From: Blattamonas nauphoetae
Lineage: Eukaryota; Preaxostyla; Oxymonadida
Assembly (NCBI GenBank): GCA_033064195.1
Contig: JARBJD010000307.1
Coordinates: 22,714-86,713 of the forward strand
Direction of reading: 5' to 3'
Length of the DNA stretch: 64,000 nucleotides
Below, piece by piece: positions 45,634 through 56,800 of this stretch (the stretch's first letter is position 1; each line of letters starts with the position of its first letter). The notes under the pieces were generated by a model. The model was given only the letters and a program-made list of their open reading frames with translations. It had not been told where the DNA came from and ran no database searches. A program made the translations under genes and the position numbers.

Positions 45634-45936
45634 ATGGCACCAGGTTGGTTATCAAAATTAGCAGGAGTCGGTAAAACCATTCTCAGAATTGGAGCACCAT
45701 TTTTGAATCTCATTCCCTTCGTTGGACCAGTGATTTCTAAGATTGCACAGACAGGAGTGGAGATGATTCCAGACGTGAAATCGGACCAACAAATTCATGC
45801 AGAAAAGATGGTACAATATGAGCAAGCAATCAATGAAGGAAACATTGCAGTTGCGAATCAGCTCAGAGGTGAAATACTGAGACTGGAAGAAAAGCTGAAG
45901 CCGAAAGCAAAGTTAAAGAAAGTGAAAAAGAAATAA
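45634..45936 (+). CDS. MAPG small protein 2 with basic tail (copy C)
   Basis: 100 residues: MAPGWLSKLAGVGKTILRIG amphipathic helix, hydrophobic APFLNLIPFVGPVISKI, a polar helix, and a strongly basic C terminus KLKPKAKLKKVKKK suited to binding DNA. The hydrophobic helix plus basic tail suggests a capsid-lining or core protein, which is inference. Confidence 0.76.
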   Translation: MAPGWLSKLAGVGKTILRIGAPFLNLIPFVGPVISKIAQTGVEMIPDVKSDQQIHAEKMVQYEQAINEGNIAVANQLRGEILRLEEKLKPKAKLKKVKKK

Positions 45937-45964
45937 TCAATATTGTTTTTTTATTTTTGATAAA

Positions 45965-47827
45965 ATGAACTCACACATTACACATCTGACAAATAAAAGA
46001 CATGGAGCCTCAACTCTGACCGGAAACACCACTGGATCAATCAAGTATACCAGAGATGATATTGGTCAAATACAACAACAATTAATGTCTGAACATCACA
46101 TCAATTTCCTCTTGAATGATGGAGCACACAGTACCTCAATTCAGGAGTTGAAACCATCAGAGAATTCACGATTCTACAAAGGACAGGAAATAATCATTCC
46201 ACTCACTGGCAATCAAGACATTTGCCAAATCGATGATTCCTTCATTACATTCACAATCACAACGACTTTGAAAGTCAACAATTGGGACATTACCCCAGAC
46301 AAAGTTGGATCATACTCTAATGAAAGAATATTTATGTTCGTAGGACTGAAGCATTCAGCATCAATCTTTAGTAGATTTACTGTTCTTCACAACAATCAAA
46401 GAATCATCAGCACCGCAAACAATGATGTATCCATGGAATCTCACATCTACAATATGATAAAACCAAAGAGTCAATTGGAGAATCGTAAACATGCACACAC
46501 GCCATGGCAAAATGCTTGGAACCATGACGAATCTGTTGCTGGTGTCTATATTCCATTGTCAGACTTCACATCGGTGTCACAAGCTGGTCATTTCACCGAT
46601 ACAATAAAGGTACCGATACGTGTGTCAATCAACCTTGAAGATCTTCTCATTTTCTCTGGAATGACTGACTATCCAAAATGTCTCTTTGGTGACCTGAAAT
46701 TGAGTGTGTACATTAATGAGGATGCATTTGTTTGTTGTCCAGTTAATCCTGAACTCACTTTGAAGAATTCACTCTCGACCTACATTGGCTCAACAAAACC
46801 ACCAATTCACCATGCAATCGCTGATTGTCAACAGCATCGTCCATGGTTTTTCCACTCTCTTCTTGCGAACTGCACTAAGAATTTCGTTCAGATTGGTCAA
46901 TCATTTCGGATATCAGCAGTGACTCAAGACATTTACTATAACTCAGCTGGAACAGTAGCAAAAGAACCAGAATTCATGGATCAGTACATATCATTGAACA
47001 TTATTGATTATCAAATTGATGATGTGTATTGCATGAGCTCTGGATACAAAATGAAAGAAATTGCGAAAGAGAGTCTGAAGAAGATGTATCAGGATCGTCC
47101 AGGAACAATTCCAGCAGAAAAGATATCATTCTATCCATTTCAGAAGACACCAACGGCAACAGGAATTGATTGTACTCAACAGATGGTTCTCGTTAATGCC
47201 AAGGACATTATGCTTCTCTTCCGTCACTACGATAATGAAGTCACTTGTTTCCACAATCCAATGCAGAAGGATCTTCGTGTGCATCTACTCAACAAATACT
47301 ATCCAGAAAACTGGACATCAACAATTGGAGCTCGCTTCTATCAGTTTGCATTATCGACTCTCAATCTTGAATCCTACCTGACTGTTCCAGATGATTTGGA
47401 GCGATCATTGACGGATTCACTTGTTGAAGAACATCTCGAAGGTGGGAGAACTTACCCAAATGAAACAATGGCAAGAGTTCGCCCGATTCATGACAATACT
47501 GATTTCCTTTTGTGCTTCTCAACTCAACGAAGTGGATGTCCAACAAACTGCAATGATTCAATCAGTTCCAGAGGTCAGAATGTTCCAGTCACTTTGAGAT
47601 CAAGTCCAATTTACCAAGGTTTAATTGATACGTACTATAATGTTCTCGATCCAAGTCAAAAGGATGGTGATATGACAACATTTACTCATCCTCCAGCACC
47701 TATATTAGCAACAACTGCAACCACATGGTGGGTCTTACGATTCGTGAATGACGAACCTAAAGTTGAGTACTATCCTAATCACACATTGAAAGCATTACAT
47801 AAGGAACTCGGAATTCCGAAATCATAA
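45965..47827 (+). CDS. Capsid-like protein 1, candidate major capsid protein (copy C)
   Basis: 620 residues, intact. Beta-rich with alternating polar/hydrophobic strands; landmarks are FYKGQEIIIPL, IDDSFITFTIT, DYPKCLFGDLKLSVYI...CCPVNP near the middle, and a C-terminal TTWWVLRFVNDEPKVEYY. Size, position and beta content fit a double jelly-roll major capsid protein of Polintons, which would trimerise into an icosahedral shell. It resembles the next gene at the FGxLxL...CP and C-terminal segments, so the two are paralogs. Confidence 0.7.
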   Translation: MNSHITHLTNKRHGASTLTGNTTGSIKYTRDDIGQIQQQLMSEHHINFLLNDGAHSTSIQELKPSENSRFYKGQEIIIPLTGNQDICQIDDSFITFTITTTLKVNNWDITPDKVGSYSNERIFMFVGLKHSASIFSRFTVLHNNQRIISTANNDVSMESHIYNMIKPKSQLENRKHAHTPWQNAWNHDESVAGVYIPLSDFTSVSQAGHFTDTIKVPIRVSINLEDLLIFSGMTDYPKCLFGDLKLSVYINEDAFVCCPVNPELTLKNSLSTYIGSTKPPIHHAIADCQQHRPWFFHSLLANCTKNFVQIGQSFRISAVTQDIYYNSAGTVAKEPEFMDQYISLNIIDYQIDDVYCMSSGYKMKEIAKESLKKMYQDRPGTIPAEKISFYPFQKTPTATGIDCTQQMVLVNAKDIMLLFRHYDNEVTCFHNPMQKDLRVHLLNKYYPENWTSTIGARFYQFALSTLNLESYLTVPDDLERSLTDSLVEEHLEGGRTYPNETMARVRPIHDNTDFLLCFSTQRSGCPTNCNDSISSRGQNVPVTLRSSPIYQGLIDTYYNVLDPSQKDGDMTTFTHPPAPILATTATTWWVLRFVNDEPKVEYYPNHTLKALHKELGIPKS

Positions 47828-47853
47828 ATGAGCAAAAGAAAATAATGATATTG

Positions 47854-47873
47854 TATTTTTTATTTTTCTATAA
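47854..47873 (+). promoter_or_regulatory. Example of the shared T6-A-T5 leader motif
   Basis: TATTTTTTATTTTTCTATAA directly precedes the ATG at 47874. Close variants stand 3-30 bp before the ATGs at 33301, 33930, 38335, 43644, 44635, 45258, 45634, 45965 and 49599 in copy C and at 22928 and 23921 in copy B. The consensus is TTTTTTATTTTT followed by a TAxA-like element, suggesting a common promoter or initiator with very short leaders. Confidence 0.65.
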
Positions 47874-49556
47874 ATGAGAAGTATCAGAGCAAATCAATCC
47901 AAACCAACATCGACATTAATTGAGCAAATTGAGGTGCAATCATATCTGCCAAAACAGTGGGATTCAGAGCCGCACAAGTTTTCAATTCAGGAAGTGCATC
48001 CAACAAATCCTCCAATGCCATGCCGAATCACTGACGAGATTGAAGTTCCACTGTGCTATGATGGTCATGATGTGACTGAGTTTTCGAAGAGTCATCTGCG
48101 TATCGATCTGACGGTTAGCGTTCCATATTCAAGACCAACGAATGCATACGGGAAATATGTTGGAATGTATGGAATGTTCTACGGATATAAATCATCATCA
48201 GATGCAATTCGAGATATGAGACTCGTCGACAGTCAAGGAAACATCATTGACAATTCACTTCAGAATAATCACATCCACGAATCATTTCTTTATCACACTT
48301 TCAAGTCACATGAAGAGAAAAACAACATGAAGCATTGTTACAGCCTTTGGGAAAATGTTCAGAGAATGGATCCAAGTGTGTGTGGATACTACTATGTTCC
48401 AGTCGATGCTGCTTCTTCAAACATCACATTTACGATACCACTGGTCATTCCATTCGTGAATCTCCTACCACTGAGTACGTTTGATCAGTATCCCAATTCC
48501 ATCTTTGGTAATTTACGCTTGAGATTTCATTTAACAACTGATTCACTTGTGTATTGTCCGATTCGAGTTTCTACCATCGCTAGGAAAACACTTGAAAACA
48601 GTATCGATCAAAATCCAAGTCTTTCGATATCATCAATGTCAAATCAATCCCAAACAGAATTAATGTACGATGGAGACTTCTCGACATTGACACAGGAGTT
48701 TACACAAATCGGGAATCCAGTTCTTCAACCTCAACATCTACAACATTCATCATCAGGATGTGTCAAATATATCGTGACATCGCCAACCACTTCCACTGTT
48801 CTTTCTTCATCGGTTGATAAAGTCACTTCGATTTGCTACGGATATCAAATTACAGACGCCACAAAACAATCTTTGTTCAACACTTATTCAAAGACTTTGT
48901 ATGTTCTGAAAGCAGAAAGAATTGACACACAATCGTTCCAATCAAAAGCAAATGCCATGGGAGTGAGATCAAACATTAGTATCAAACTCAACAATCTCAT
49001 GAATCTAATGTGCTTATTCCCAGAGAGACCAAATGAATGTACAGTCTTCAGAAATCCTCAATATGTTGGTCAATTCGAAATGCTTGGATCCAACTTCCCT
49101 AATTTCCCAATGTCAACTATATCACCAGAGTTCTATCAAATGATGATGGTGAATGGTGATTTCATTGGATGTTCAGCGACAGAAGAGTTTGAAAATTCTA
49201 TTTGTTCAACTCGAGTATTTCACGACAGAGGAAAAGATTACAAGAGAACAAGACCAGTCACGGATGCGACTTCTTTCACATTCATGGTTCCAACAGATCG
49301 AAGTGAAATTGCTGGTGGAGAAGAAGGAATTTCGACTGCTGAATCAGTCAACATTGTCTACAGAGGAACACCAATCAAACAGGGTGAACTCGATCCATAT
49401 TTCACATCAACTCCAGAAGGTCCTCCTCCACCGATATTGGCATTGCATCAGGCTACATATTGGTTGTTCTGGATTGAAAATGGACAACCACGAGTGCGAT
49501 ATGTCATTGATCGTCGTCTCCAAGAAGCGTATGAAGAAGTGAAGAGAGGGTATTAA
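47874..49556 (+). CDS. Capsid-like protein 2, paralog of the preceding gene (copy C)
   Basis: 560 residues, intact. Shares with the upstream gene DQYPNSIFGNLRLRFHL...VYCPIR, a beta-rich body and a C-terminal GTPIKQGxLDPYF...ATYWLFWIENGQPRVRY. It starts 47 bp after the previous stop. It may be the second major capsid paralog or a penton-like minor capsid protein; the length favours a double jelly roll over a single one. Assignment rests on paralogy and context. Confidence 0.66.
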   Translation: MRSIRANQSKPTSTLIEQIEVQSYLPKQWDSEPHKFSIQEVHPTNPPMPCRITDEIEVPLCYDGHDVTEFSKSHLRIDLTVSVPYSRPTNAYGKYVGMYGMFYGYKSSSDAIRDMRLVDSQGNIIDNSLQNNHIHESFLYHTFKSHEEKNNMKHCYSLWENVQRMDPSVCGYYYVPVDAASSNITFTIPLVIPFVNLLPLSTFDQYPNSIFGNLRLRFHLTTDSLVYCPIRVSTIARKTLENSIDQNPSLSISSMSNQSQTELMYDGDFSTLTQEFTQIGNPVLQPQHLQHSSSGCVKYIVTSPTTSTVLSSSVDKVTSICYGYQITDATKQSLFNTYSKTLYVLKAERIDTQSFQSKANAMGVRSNISIKLNNLMNLMCLFPERPNECTVFRNPQYVGQFEMLGSNFPNFPMSTISPEFYQMMMVNGDFIGCSATEEFENSICSTRVFHDRGKDYKRTRPVTDATSFTFMVPTDRSEIAGGEEGISTAESVNIVYRGTPIKQGELDPYFTSTPEGPPPPILALHQATYWLFWIENGQPRVRYVIDRRLQEAYEEVKRGY

Positions 49557-49598
49557 TGATTGAACAGTTTTGATTTTTTATTTTTGCTAAAAACAACA

Positions 49599-50027
49599 AT
49601 GTTTAAACGATATTTCTCAATTCAGAATTCTCACACTGCTCAATTCCCTCATGATTTTACCAATTCTAGAAAACAAAAATATGTTCACTTTCTTGACTGT
49701 AAGCTCATCCATGTGAAGGAAGAGATTGGTGAGACTTCTACGGTAATTTCAAAAGATATACCTCAGAATTACACCATTCACGCTGATTGGATCCAGACAG
49801 ATGCTCACAATGATTCATATGTTGCTTTCTGTAACGAACAGATTGCCAAGCGAAAGAAGTGGGAATTAAGCACTCGACAATCAATAGTGAAGATCTGGTT
49901 CAAAGACAGTTCTGGTGAATCAATAGAGATGGAAACAACAGAGACAATCAATGGAAAAATAACCAAAGAGTACTATGAATTTCTGGTTGATCTCATGTTG
50001 GAATACGAAACGGTGATTAAAAAATGA
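49599..50027 (+). CDS. Terminal 142-aa Polinton protein of unknown function (copy C)
   Basis: Starts MFKRYFSIQN, then alternating beta-type segments (KYVHFLDCKLIHVKEE, NYTIHADWIQTD, SIVKIWFKDSSGESIEME) and a helical C terminus EYYEFLVDLMLEYE. It is the last gene before the right TIR. A small beta-rich minor capsid or decoration protein is possible; no family was recognised. Copies A, B and D do not show it in this window. Confidence 0.68.
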   Translation: MFKRYFSIQNSHTAQFPHDFTNSRKQKYVHFLDCKLIHVKEEIGETSTVISKDIPQNYTIHADWIQTDAHNDSYVAFCNEQIAKRKKWELSTRQSIVKIWFKDSSGESIEMETTETINGKITKEYYEFLVDLMLEYETVIKK

Positions 50028-50049
50028 TTCGATTGTACATTGAAGATGG

Positions 50050-51332
50050 CAAAAATAACCGAAGAGAAGAGCCTTCCCACGTTCGTACGAGCTTCCTATA
50101 GACACCCCGATACTCCTTTGGGGATCGTTCTATCGCGATCCTTCTAAATGACTGCTGCTGGCGAAGTCCTTGAAGGGTTAAGTCTTGGGTGGGCATGATT
50201 TACGGTCACATCTAAGTGCTGCCAACATGAACCCCGGGGACAATCTTTCGATCATCCGTCTCCAATCCAACCTCCAAATCGTTCTGCGCATCAGTCACCA
50301 GGGCACCATTTTGCCTGAGTATCTTGGAACATTACGTCGAGGGCTCAATACTTGAACTTGGCCAACAACTCCTCTTCATATACAAATTAAAAAATCAGAA
50401 AAGTAAAAAAGTTTGACGTTTATTTTTGGACTACCCATAACTCCGGAAATACTTCTCAGATCACACGAAACACGTCGTATATAAACACGTCAGACCGATA
50501 TTAGGCTTGTTGGAACACTTTTGGATGATCGCAAAAATTGAATTTTTTATTTACATTAAATTTGAGTGAAAAAAAAGTGAAAAAATCAAATTTGACCAAA
50601 ACAATCCATGGATGCCCTGGATGCATGGGGAGGTAGTGCACGTCATTCTGGTGCATTCTGGATGTGCCTGTGCGCCGTGGACGTGTGGACATGTCGATCC
50701 ATTGACACATCAATTGGCATAAGGAAACAATAGGTCTTCACCATTGCTATTGCTGTCAATGTGTCAATGGGTAATTCCCGGATTTTATTTTGTTTATAAA
50801 TCCACGGGTCCACAGGTCCACAGGTCCACATGTCCACGGAGCGTACTGCACATGGAATATCTATCAATATCCTTTATTCTTATAAATGTCAACTGTCAAT
50901 GGAAAATATGAAGAAAATTGTGGCATCAAAAGTAAAAAGTCCACATAAACAATAATGATAAATGTAATATACCAGCTGTTAGCATGAAGAATAGTTCTTT
51001 TACAAATGTCCGCATTACTTCCTAAGTAGTCGGTGGACTTGTGGACCTGTGGACCTGTGGATTTGTAAATAAAATAAAAATGCCGATTTACCCATTGACA
51101 CATTGACAGCAATAGTCATTGGAAACAACCACGAAATGATTGTGCCAATTGATCTGTCAATGCATAGACTTCAATCCGTTTTTGGAGTATATTTGATCGA
51201 AAAATGTAAGAATTAGGTCCAAATTTCATCAAAACCGAAGAAGAAGGAAATGTGTGTTTTTGAGGTCAAAAGTGATATATTCCGTACTAATTGGGAAGTA
51301 GGTAGGTATCGGTAATCGACTTATACACTACT
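50050..51332. repeat. Right TIR of copy C (~1.28 kb)
   Basis: Inverse of 31669-33228, including GTCCAC minisatellites (about 50810-50845 and 51035-51060) and the GTCAATGTGTCAATGGG modules. It lacks the extra duplicated segment of the left TIR. It ends ...TACACTACT at 51332, directly against pPolB sequence of copy D. Confidence 0.85.
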
Positions 51333-51998
51333 GACAACTATATTGTGATTGAAGACAGAGAGAAAGCATCATGCAAAACATGTCTGCAAGAAGCAGTTTT
51401 CACACTCGACAATGCCAAGTTCTGGTATCTGAATTTCATCTACAACTTCATGTACAAGTGTCTCGACATGAACAAGATTCACTTCTGTGAAGGAGACACA
51501 GACTCTGCATACTGGGCAATTAGTGGAGATCCAAACGCTGGAATTCATCAACAATTTGAACACGTGATTGCTGACAAGGAATTTTATGATGCTCACAAAT
51601 ATGAATGGTTTCCCAATCCTAAAAAGGGAGTAGATGATGAGAAGAAACTATTGGGATTAGCAATTGAAAAGGAAGGTGAACAGATGATCTGTCTTGCACC
51701 CAAGTGTTACTCACTAGATGAGAAATGCAAAATCAAAGGAGTGTCCCTGAAGAAAACTAACATCTCAAGCGAAGATTATGTGAAGTGTCTGAATGGTGAG
51801 AAAACAGTGACTACAACATTGAACTTTCAAACCAAAAGAGTTCACACTGACGATGACAGCAATGGATTTGAAATAGCAAAAATACAACAGCAGAAACTCA
51901 GTCTCAGTGGAATTCATCTGAAGGCAATCGTACTTGAAAATGAATCATGTCCTCCATTCGTTCATGGACTGAAAGCAGTGGATTACAAAATTGAATAA
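51333..51998 (+). pseudogene. pPolB C-terminal fragment (copy D)
   Basis: About 221 residues corresponding to the end of the polymerase, with FCEGDTDSAYWAI (motif C) and the normal terminus YKIE. Everything upstream is missing. The fragment is otherwise free of stops, so truncation by the copy C junction may be fairly recent. Confidence 0.88.
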
Positions 51999-52824
51999 AT
52001 ACAAACTTTATTTTTGTAGAAATGAATCCACAGCAGATCGAGGATTTAGTGAAACACCTACTTGTATTTAAACAGCACAGTCGAAGCAAAATTTCCAATA
52101 TCAGAAATGATCCAACGCAAATTTTACCCGTCTTTCACTTCGGAGATTTTTATCGGGAATATGACACCAACGATCAAACATATTTCAATGGTTGGTTACT
52201 TGCAGAATTTTCTCCAAATTTGTCACTTGCAGATGCAAGAAAAGTGATTCAACAGTTTATTTATCAATTTCTCAGAATAAATATTGACGAAGATACTGCT
52301 GAACGAGCATATCAAGCATATCGAAAATAATATAATGAAGTCAATCAAATTCATTTTGGACAACCGGCTATAGTGGAAATTTAACCCGATACTTTGATTT
52401 AACCCGATACTTTTCCCCCATTTTTTGGACCCCTCTTTCCATCCATCCCATATTTCTCGGAACCCATAAATTTTTGGGGCCCACCATTTCCGGGTTGGAT
52501 ATCTACCCTCCCCCATCAATCACTTGAGGCAGAAATCGAACCTCCAAAATAGGATCCACGGGTGGGGTCTCCTATTTAGGAGTCTTTTTTTTCTGATTTT
52601 TTTGACCCTTTTTGGCTCCCAAATAGGAGGTCCTTAACATTTAAGCTTAGGACAGCCGAACTTCACGACCACTTTTCTCCACGCCTGTTCATGATTTTTC
52701 AATCCCAGTTCATTTCTGGTGATTTGGGATGGTTTTCTCTCAAAATGACAATTTTTTGAAAAATGAAAAATCTTGGGGGGATCTGGGTGGAAATTTAGGG
52801 TGAAATATTGATTTGCCTGTATAA

Positions 52825-53315
52825 CAAGCTTAGGATCTTGAAAACTTGTTTTGATCATATCTCCACAACCAGACATGGTCCAGACATGAAACTTTTACCA
52901 ATATGGATGTTTTGTTGAGAAGTATTTTTTTCGGAAAATTTTGAAAAAACTCCCCTTGCGGCAGTTGAGATATTTTTTTTTGGTTTTTAACCGTGGTTCT
53001 GAAGGTGAGCTGTCACTTGACATGTGAAGATGCACCCGTCTCCAAATTCGGTTAAAATGGTGGAGACACCATCGGAATCGAATCCAAATCATCATTTTGG
53101 ACAGATTTGTTCTCAGAGAGTGAGAAGGAGGTGGAGATTCTGAGAAAAACTCGAAAAAACCACAAACCTCCAAAATAGGAGGTCTTCGACAATTCGCATA
53201 ATTTTCCGAAAAAAATACTTCTCAACAAAACATCCATATTGGTAAAAGTTTCATGTCTGGACCATGTCTGGTTGTGGAGATATGATCAAAACAAGTTTTC
53301 AAGATCCTAAGCTTG
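52825..53315. mobile_element. 491-bp MITE nested in the left TIR
   Basis: The arms begin CAAGCTTAGGATCTTGAAAA and are inverted at 53315; arm identity extends about 110 bp (to TTTTTTTCGGAAAATT). It is absent from the corresponding place in the right TIR (near 59835), so it arrived after the long element formed. Confidence 0.8.
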
Positions 53316-53334
53316 TTAGGCCATCTCAATTTAA

Positions 53335-53460
53335 AGTTGGTTTTCTCGAGTACCGTTGGTATTCTAAGCTGCAGTTGGTTTTCTGAACGACCGTTGGTTT
53401 TCTGAACGACCGTTGGTTTTCTGAATGACCGTTGGAAATCTGCAAAAAAAGTTGGTTTTT
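53335..53460. repeat. 19-20-bp minisatellite in the TIR
   Basis: Units of GGTTTTCTGAACGACCGTT are repeated about four times with variants. The inverse array lies at about 59695-59815. Confidence 0.75.
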
Positions 53461-53509
53461 TTAAACCATATCAGTGTGGATGTTTGATCAAAAAAAAATT
53501 GTACAAATA

Positions 53510-53572
53510 GACGAGTTGGTAGATTCAGAGACTTCCGCTGTTGGGACCCAGGTTCGAATCCCGGGATCGTCA
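53510..53572 (+). tRNA. tRNA-like sequence in the left TIR
   Basis: Perfect B-box/T-loop GGTTCGAATCC, an A-box-like GAGTTGGTAGA, and GACGA at the start pairing with TCGTC at the end, followed by a T6 run (53575-53580) that would terminate RNA polymerase III. It is only 63 nt, the T stem has one mismatch, and no convincing 7-nt anticodon loop forms, so it may be a degenerate tRNA or a tRNA-derived polymerase III promoter rather than a working tRNA. Confidence 0.45.
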
Positions 53573-53806
53573 ACTTTTTTCTTCAATGGATTTTTCTGTC
53601 ATGATCATACACATTTTTGTGAAATTATAGCAGTATTCATGATCGGATGAGTAATGTTCGACAATTGGATTGAATTTGCCTTTTTTTGAATCGGATCATC
53701 CCACTCTCTCTTAAACTCACCTCTTCTCTCCAATCAACTTATTGAGACTCTTCGATAGTTCAGGATGCACCATACAACAGCAATCAACACCTGGATGCGA
53801 AGCGCT

Positions 53807-56800
53807 TGTTAATTTCCGTGAATTAGAAGTACTAACTGTCTTCGATTCCATCATCATTTCCAGTTCAGCTCCCAACAGAGCTTGAATCGATCTTGATCGC
53901 GATCTTGCGTACTTATATCGTTGTTACTTCAATCGTAATACTACAACTGTTGGTGGAGGAGCAATGCATCTTCATTCACCATCAGTCATCCACATCGAAG
54001 ATGGTGGCTTCAGAAGCAATTCAGCTCCAAAAAACCTACCAACAAAAGATAAACGTGCTCAATGAAGTGGAATTGACATATTTTAACAGCTTATATCACG
54101 AATTCAACAAACTCAGAAGTAAACATGGTCGACTGCAATTCCACGCCCATCTCTCCAAAAAGTGGACATTCCAACAATCCATCGGCAAATGGTGTTTCTG
54201 CAAATGAATCGTCACTTCTTCCTAATTTTGATACTGGATCTGTCCAAACACTCACATCTTCTCTGTTCTTCGCCTAAAGTACTGCTCTAATAAAGCTTCT
54301 TAGGAATGCTCGAACATCCGAAGAGTTTCCACTCCTTTGTTGAAACTGAGCATCTCGGTGGAGCTGGTGGTGAAGAGAAGAATGATACCCCAAACACGCC
54401 AAACTCCGCCACTCCTGCCTGTTGAAGGAAAAGCTCATTGTTCAATCTACATTGAGTGCGACAATCTTGGTTTTGATGACACTCATTGCGTCCTGTTCGT
54501 CAGCTGGGAAGGCAGGTACGTTGACATTCTCGGCCAGTCCGACGCGCGTTCAATGAGCTCTGCACCTCTCATCCCTCTCCAAACGACTGAAAACTGCCAC
54601 TAATGTTCACATTTTCATTTTCCTTCGAAGCTCTCCCCGCCTTCAGTAGCTGCGGCAGTCAATCTCAGAACACGCCAAAATTTAACACTTATTGCGAAAG
54701 ATTTGCATACTACAGACAATCCGGACACATTTGAAACGAAAGAAAGTTATCTGCAGAAGATGGCATACATATTGCTCTTCTCTACGCGGATATTGATGCT
54801 CAACAAGTTCTGCACTGATTTTGTTGATGTCAGCACAAAATTTTAATATATCGAAGCCTCTCCCAAACTTTCCGACCTCCCACGTTCCACAACCCATCTA
54901 CTTCTTCTTTTTGGGATTGTTCCGCCAGGCTTTCACCCTCACATCACATCGACCACCTTGATCACCCTCCGTGGTCTCTTCATTACTCAATAGAGATCTC
55001 TCCCTTTTCCTTCACCCGTCTATCGTATACTTTCCACTCTGGGCTCGAAAATTCCCTCAGAACACGAATTCCACGCTAAGTCGACACAAATGTTCATTGA
55101 CTACCGCCCCACAGTGGAAAGACTGAAGTCGCCCTCTCTTCATCCCCTCTCGCTGCCCTTGCTTCAAGGACGACACCCTTTGAACGTTTTAATTCTCTCT
55201 GTTGGTGAGACAATGGAAGCTAACGATCATAAGCTCGATCATCCCGAACCGACCCTTCCGCCATCACTCCAACTCGACGACGAGCTGGAAAGAAGAACCA
55301 ACACACTAATTGTCGTGCTTCTCACAGCTTCGTTCATATCATTCGTCGTCTTCACTCGTCTCTCCTCCGGTCAACAACCAACTCATGTTCTCCATTCCTC
55401 GTACCATCCCGACATCTCACTCGACCAGATCACAACCTGTGTCTCCAGCCTCGCCTGAACAATCAATCTTCTTGATCAGCTTTCCACGAAGATTTCAGAA
55501 TTGGGTCTCGTCCACTTCCTCCACCTCGTCCCCCCATTTCTCTATTTCCTCTTCCATCTGCAACCAACCTCCTCTTCTCCATCCTTCCACTCAACGACGA
55601 GATGCTGATGAGCGGAAGGTCGAGTGGAATGAAGGAGATGGGAGAGAGAAGAAGAACAGGCTTGTAAGGAATGAAAGAGTCGACAGAGCTCAGATTGGAC
55701 AATTGTAGTCTGTACACTCCAAGACCACGTCCATGAACTCGAAAATGGTGTGAGAAGAAGATGAGGAGAGTGGTGAGGATGGGAGTAGAGAGGGGGAGAG
55801 TGGTGGAAGGGATGGTTGGGGTGTTGGGAGTGTTGGAGGAGGAAGTGATGAGAGGAAGGAGGGATGAAGATGAGAACGACTCGCTGGATGAGTATCAAAC
55901 AAGTGAAGAGAACGAATGGCTGAAACAAGAATCTAAACGGTTGAACGAGCAAAACAACAACTCGAAGCCTAAAATGCACTGGAAGAAGAGCGAAGAAGAG
56001 GAGCAAAGAACGAATGGGACATTCCTGGTGAAGAAGAAGCGGAAACAGGAGGATTGGCGAAGAGGGAGGAAGAAGAGAGGACGAGCTCACAATGTCCACA
56101 CTCACTATTGTCTCTTCTGTGGAAGGTTGGACAATGCCAGACGATGCAGGCGACACTGTCAGCTTGAAATGTTGTGCATCAAGTTTCGCGAGCCTGTCGA
56201 GTGTTGGGAGTGTGTTGGAGAAAGATCAGCAGATTGTGGCTGCGTGTGAAGGGGAGAGGAGAATCTTTCTTCCGCCAGGTCAGATGGGGAAGAAGAAGAG
56301 AAGGAGTGGGCGAAAAGGGAGGGTATGAGACAGAGGGGAACATTCTTGTTGTCACGTGACAGTTTCACTGTTGCGTCGGAAGACGACAATCAATTTGGGG
56401 AGTTTGCTCAACCAAGCGCGTCGTGTCCAACTCACACACACCCCACAATCCCTTCTGGATTCACCACAATCACACTCACCAAACAGATGAACAGAACAGA
56501 AGATTTGGCAGCGCTGTTCCTGGAACCCAGCGGACTCACAGCCTCATAACTGACCTCTTTGCTGCCACGAACATCAATGTGTATGGATGATCTGGCATCC
56601 TCCAAACTGATCGTCGTTCTTCCATCGACCCTGTCATCCGCGTCTGTCGGAACTCTGCCCTCCCGTCCAGCCTCGTCAACATCATCCCATCATCAGAGAA
56701 TGCTCGTTCTCCACGTGATCCTCCACACATGACGGCAGAGGGATCTCGATTTCGTGTCCATCCAAATTCCCACCTTCAAGTCTTGTCACCGACTCAAAAT

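Larger units (their letters stand above)
31669..51332 (+). mobile_element. Polinton copy C, end to end (19.7 kb)
   Basis: The termini are AGTAGTATAGAAGACGGATA on the left and the inverse of AGTAGTGTATAAGTCGATTA on the right, matching the 5'-AG...CT-3' ends known for Polintons. Long TIRs enclose the complete gene set. The flanking 6-mers differ (CCCCCA left, GACAAC right), so no target duplication is visible. Confidence 0.9.
52371..53806. repeat. Left TIR of the 7.9-kb element (enlarged by a MITE)
   Basis: Inverse of 59337-60286. Without the 491-bp MITE at 52825-53315 it is about 945 bp, essentially the same length as the right TIR. Homology ends at AGCGCT. Confidence 0.85.
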
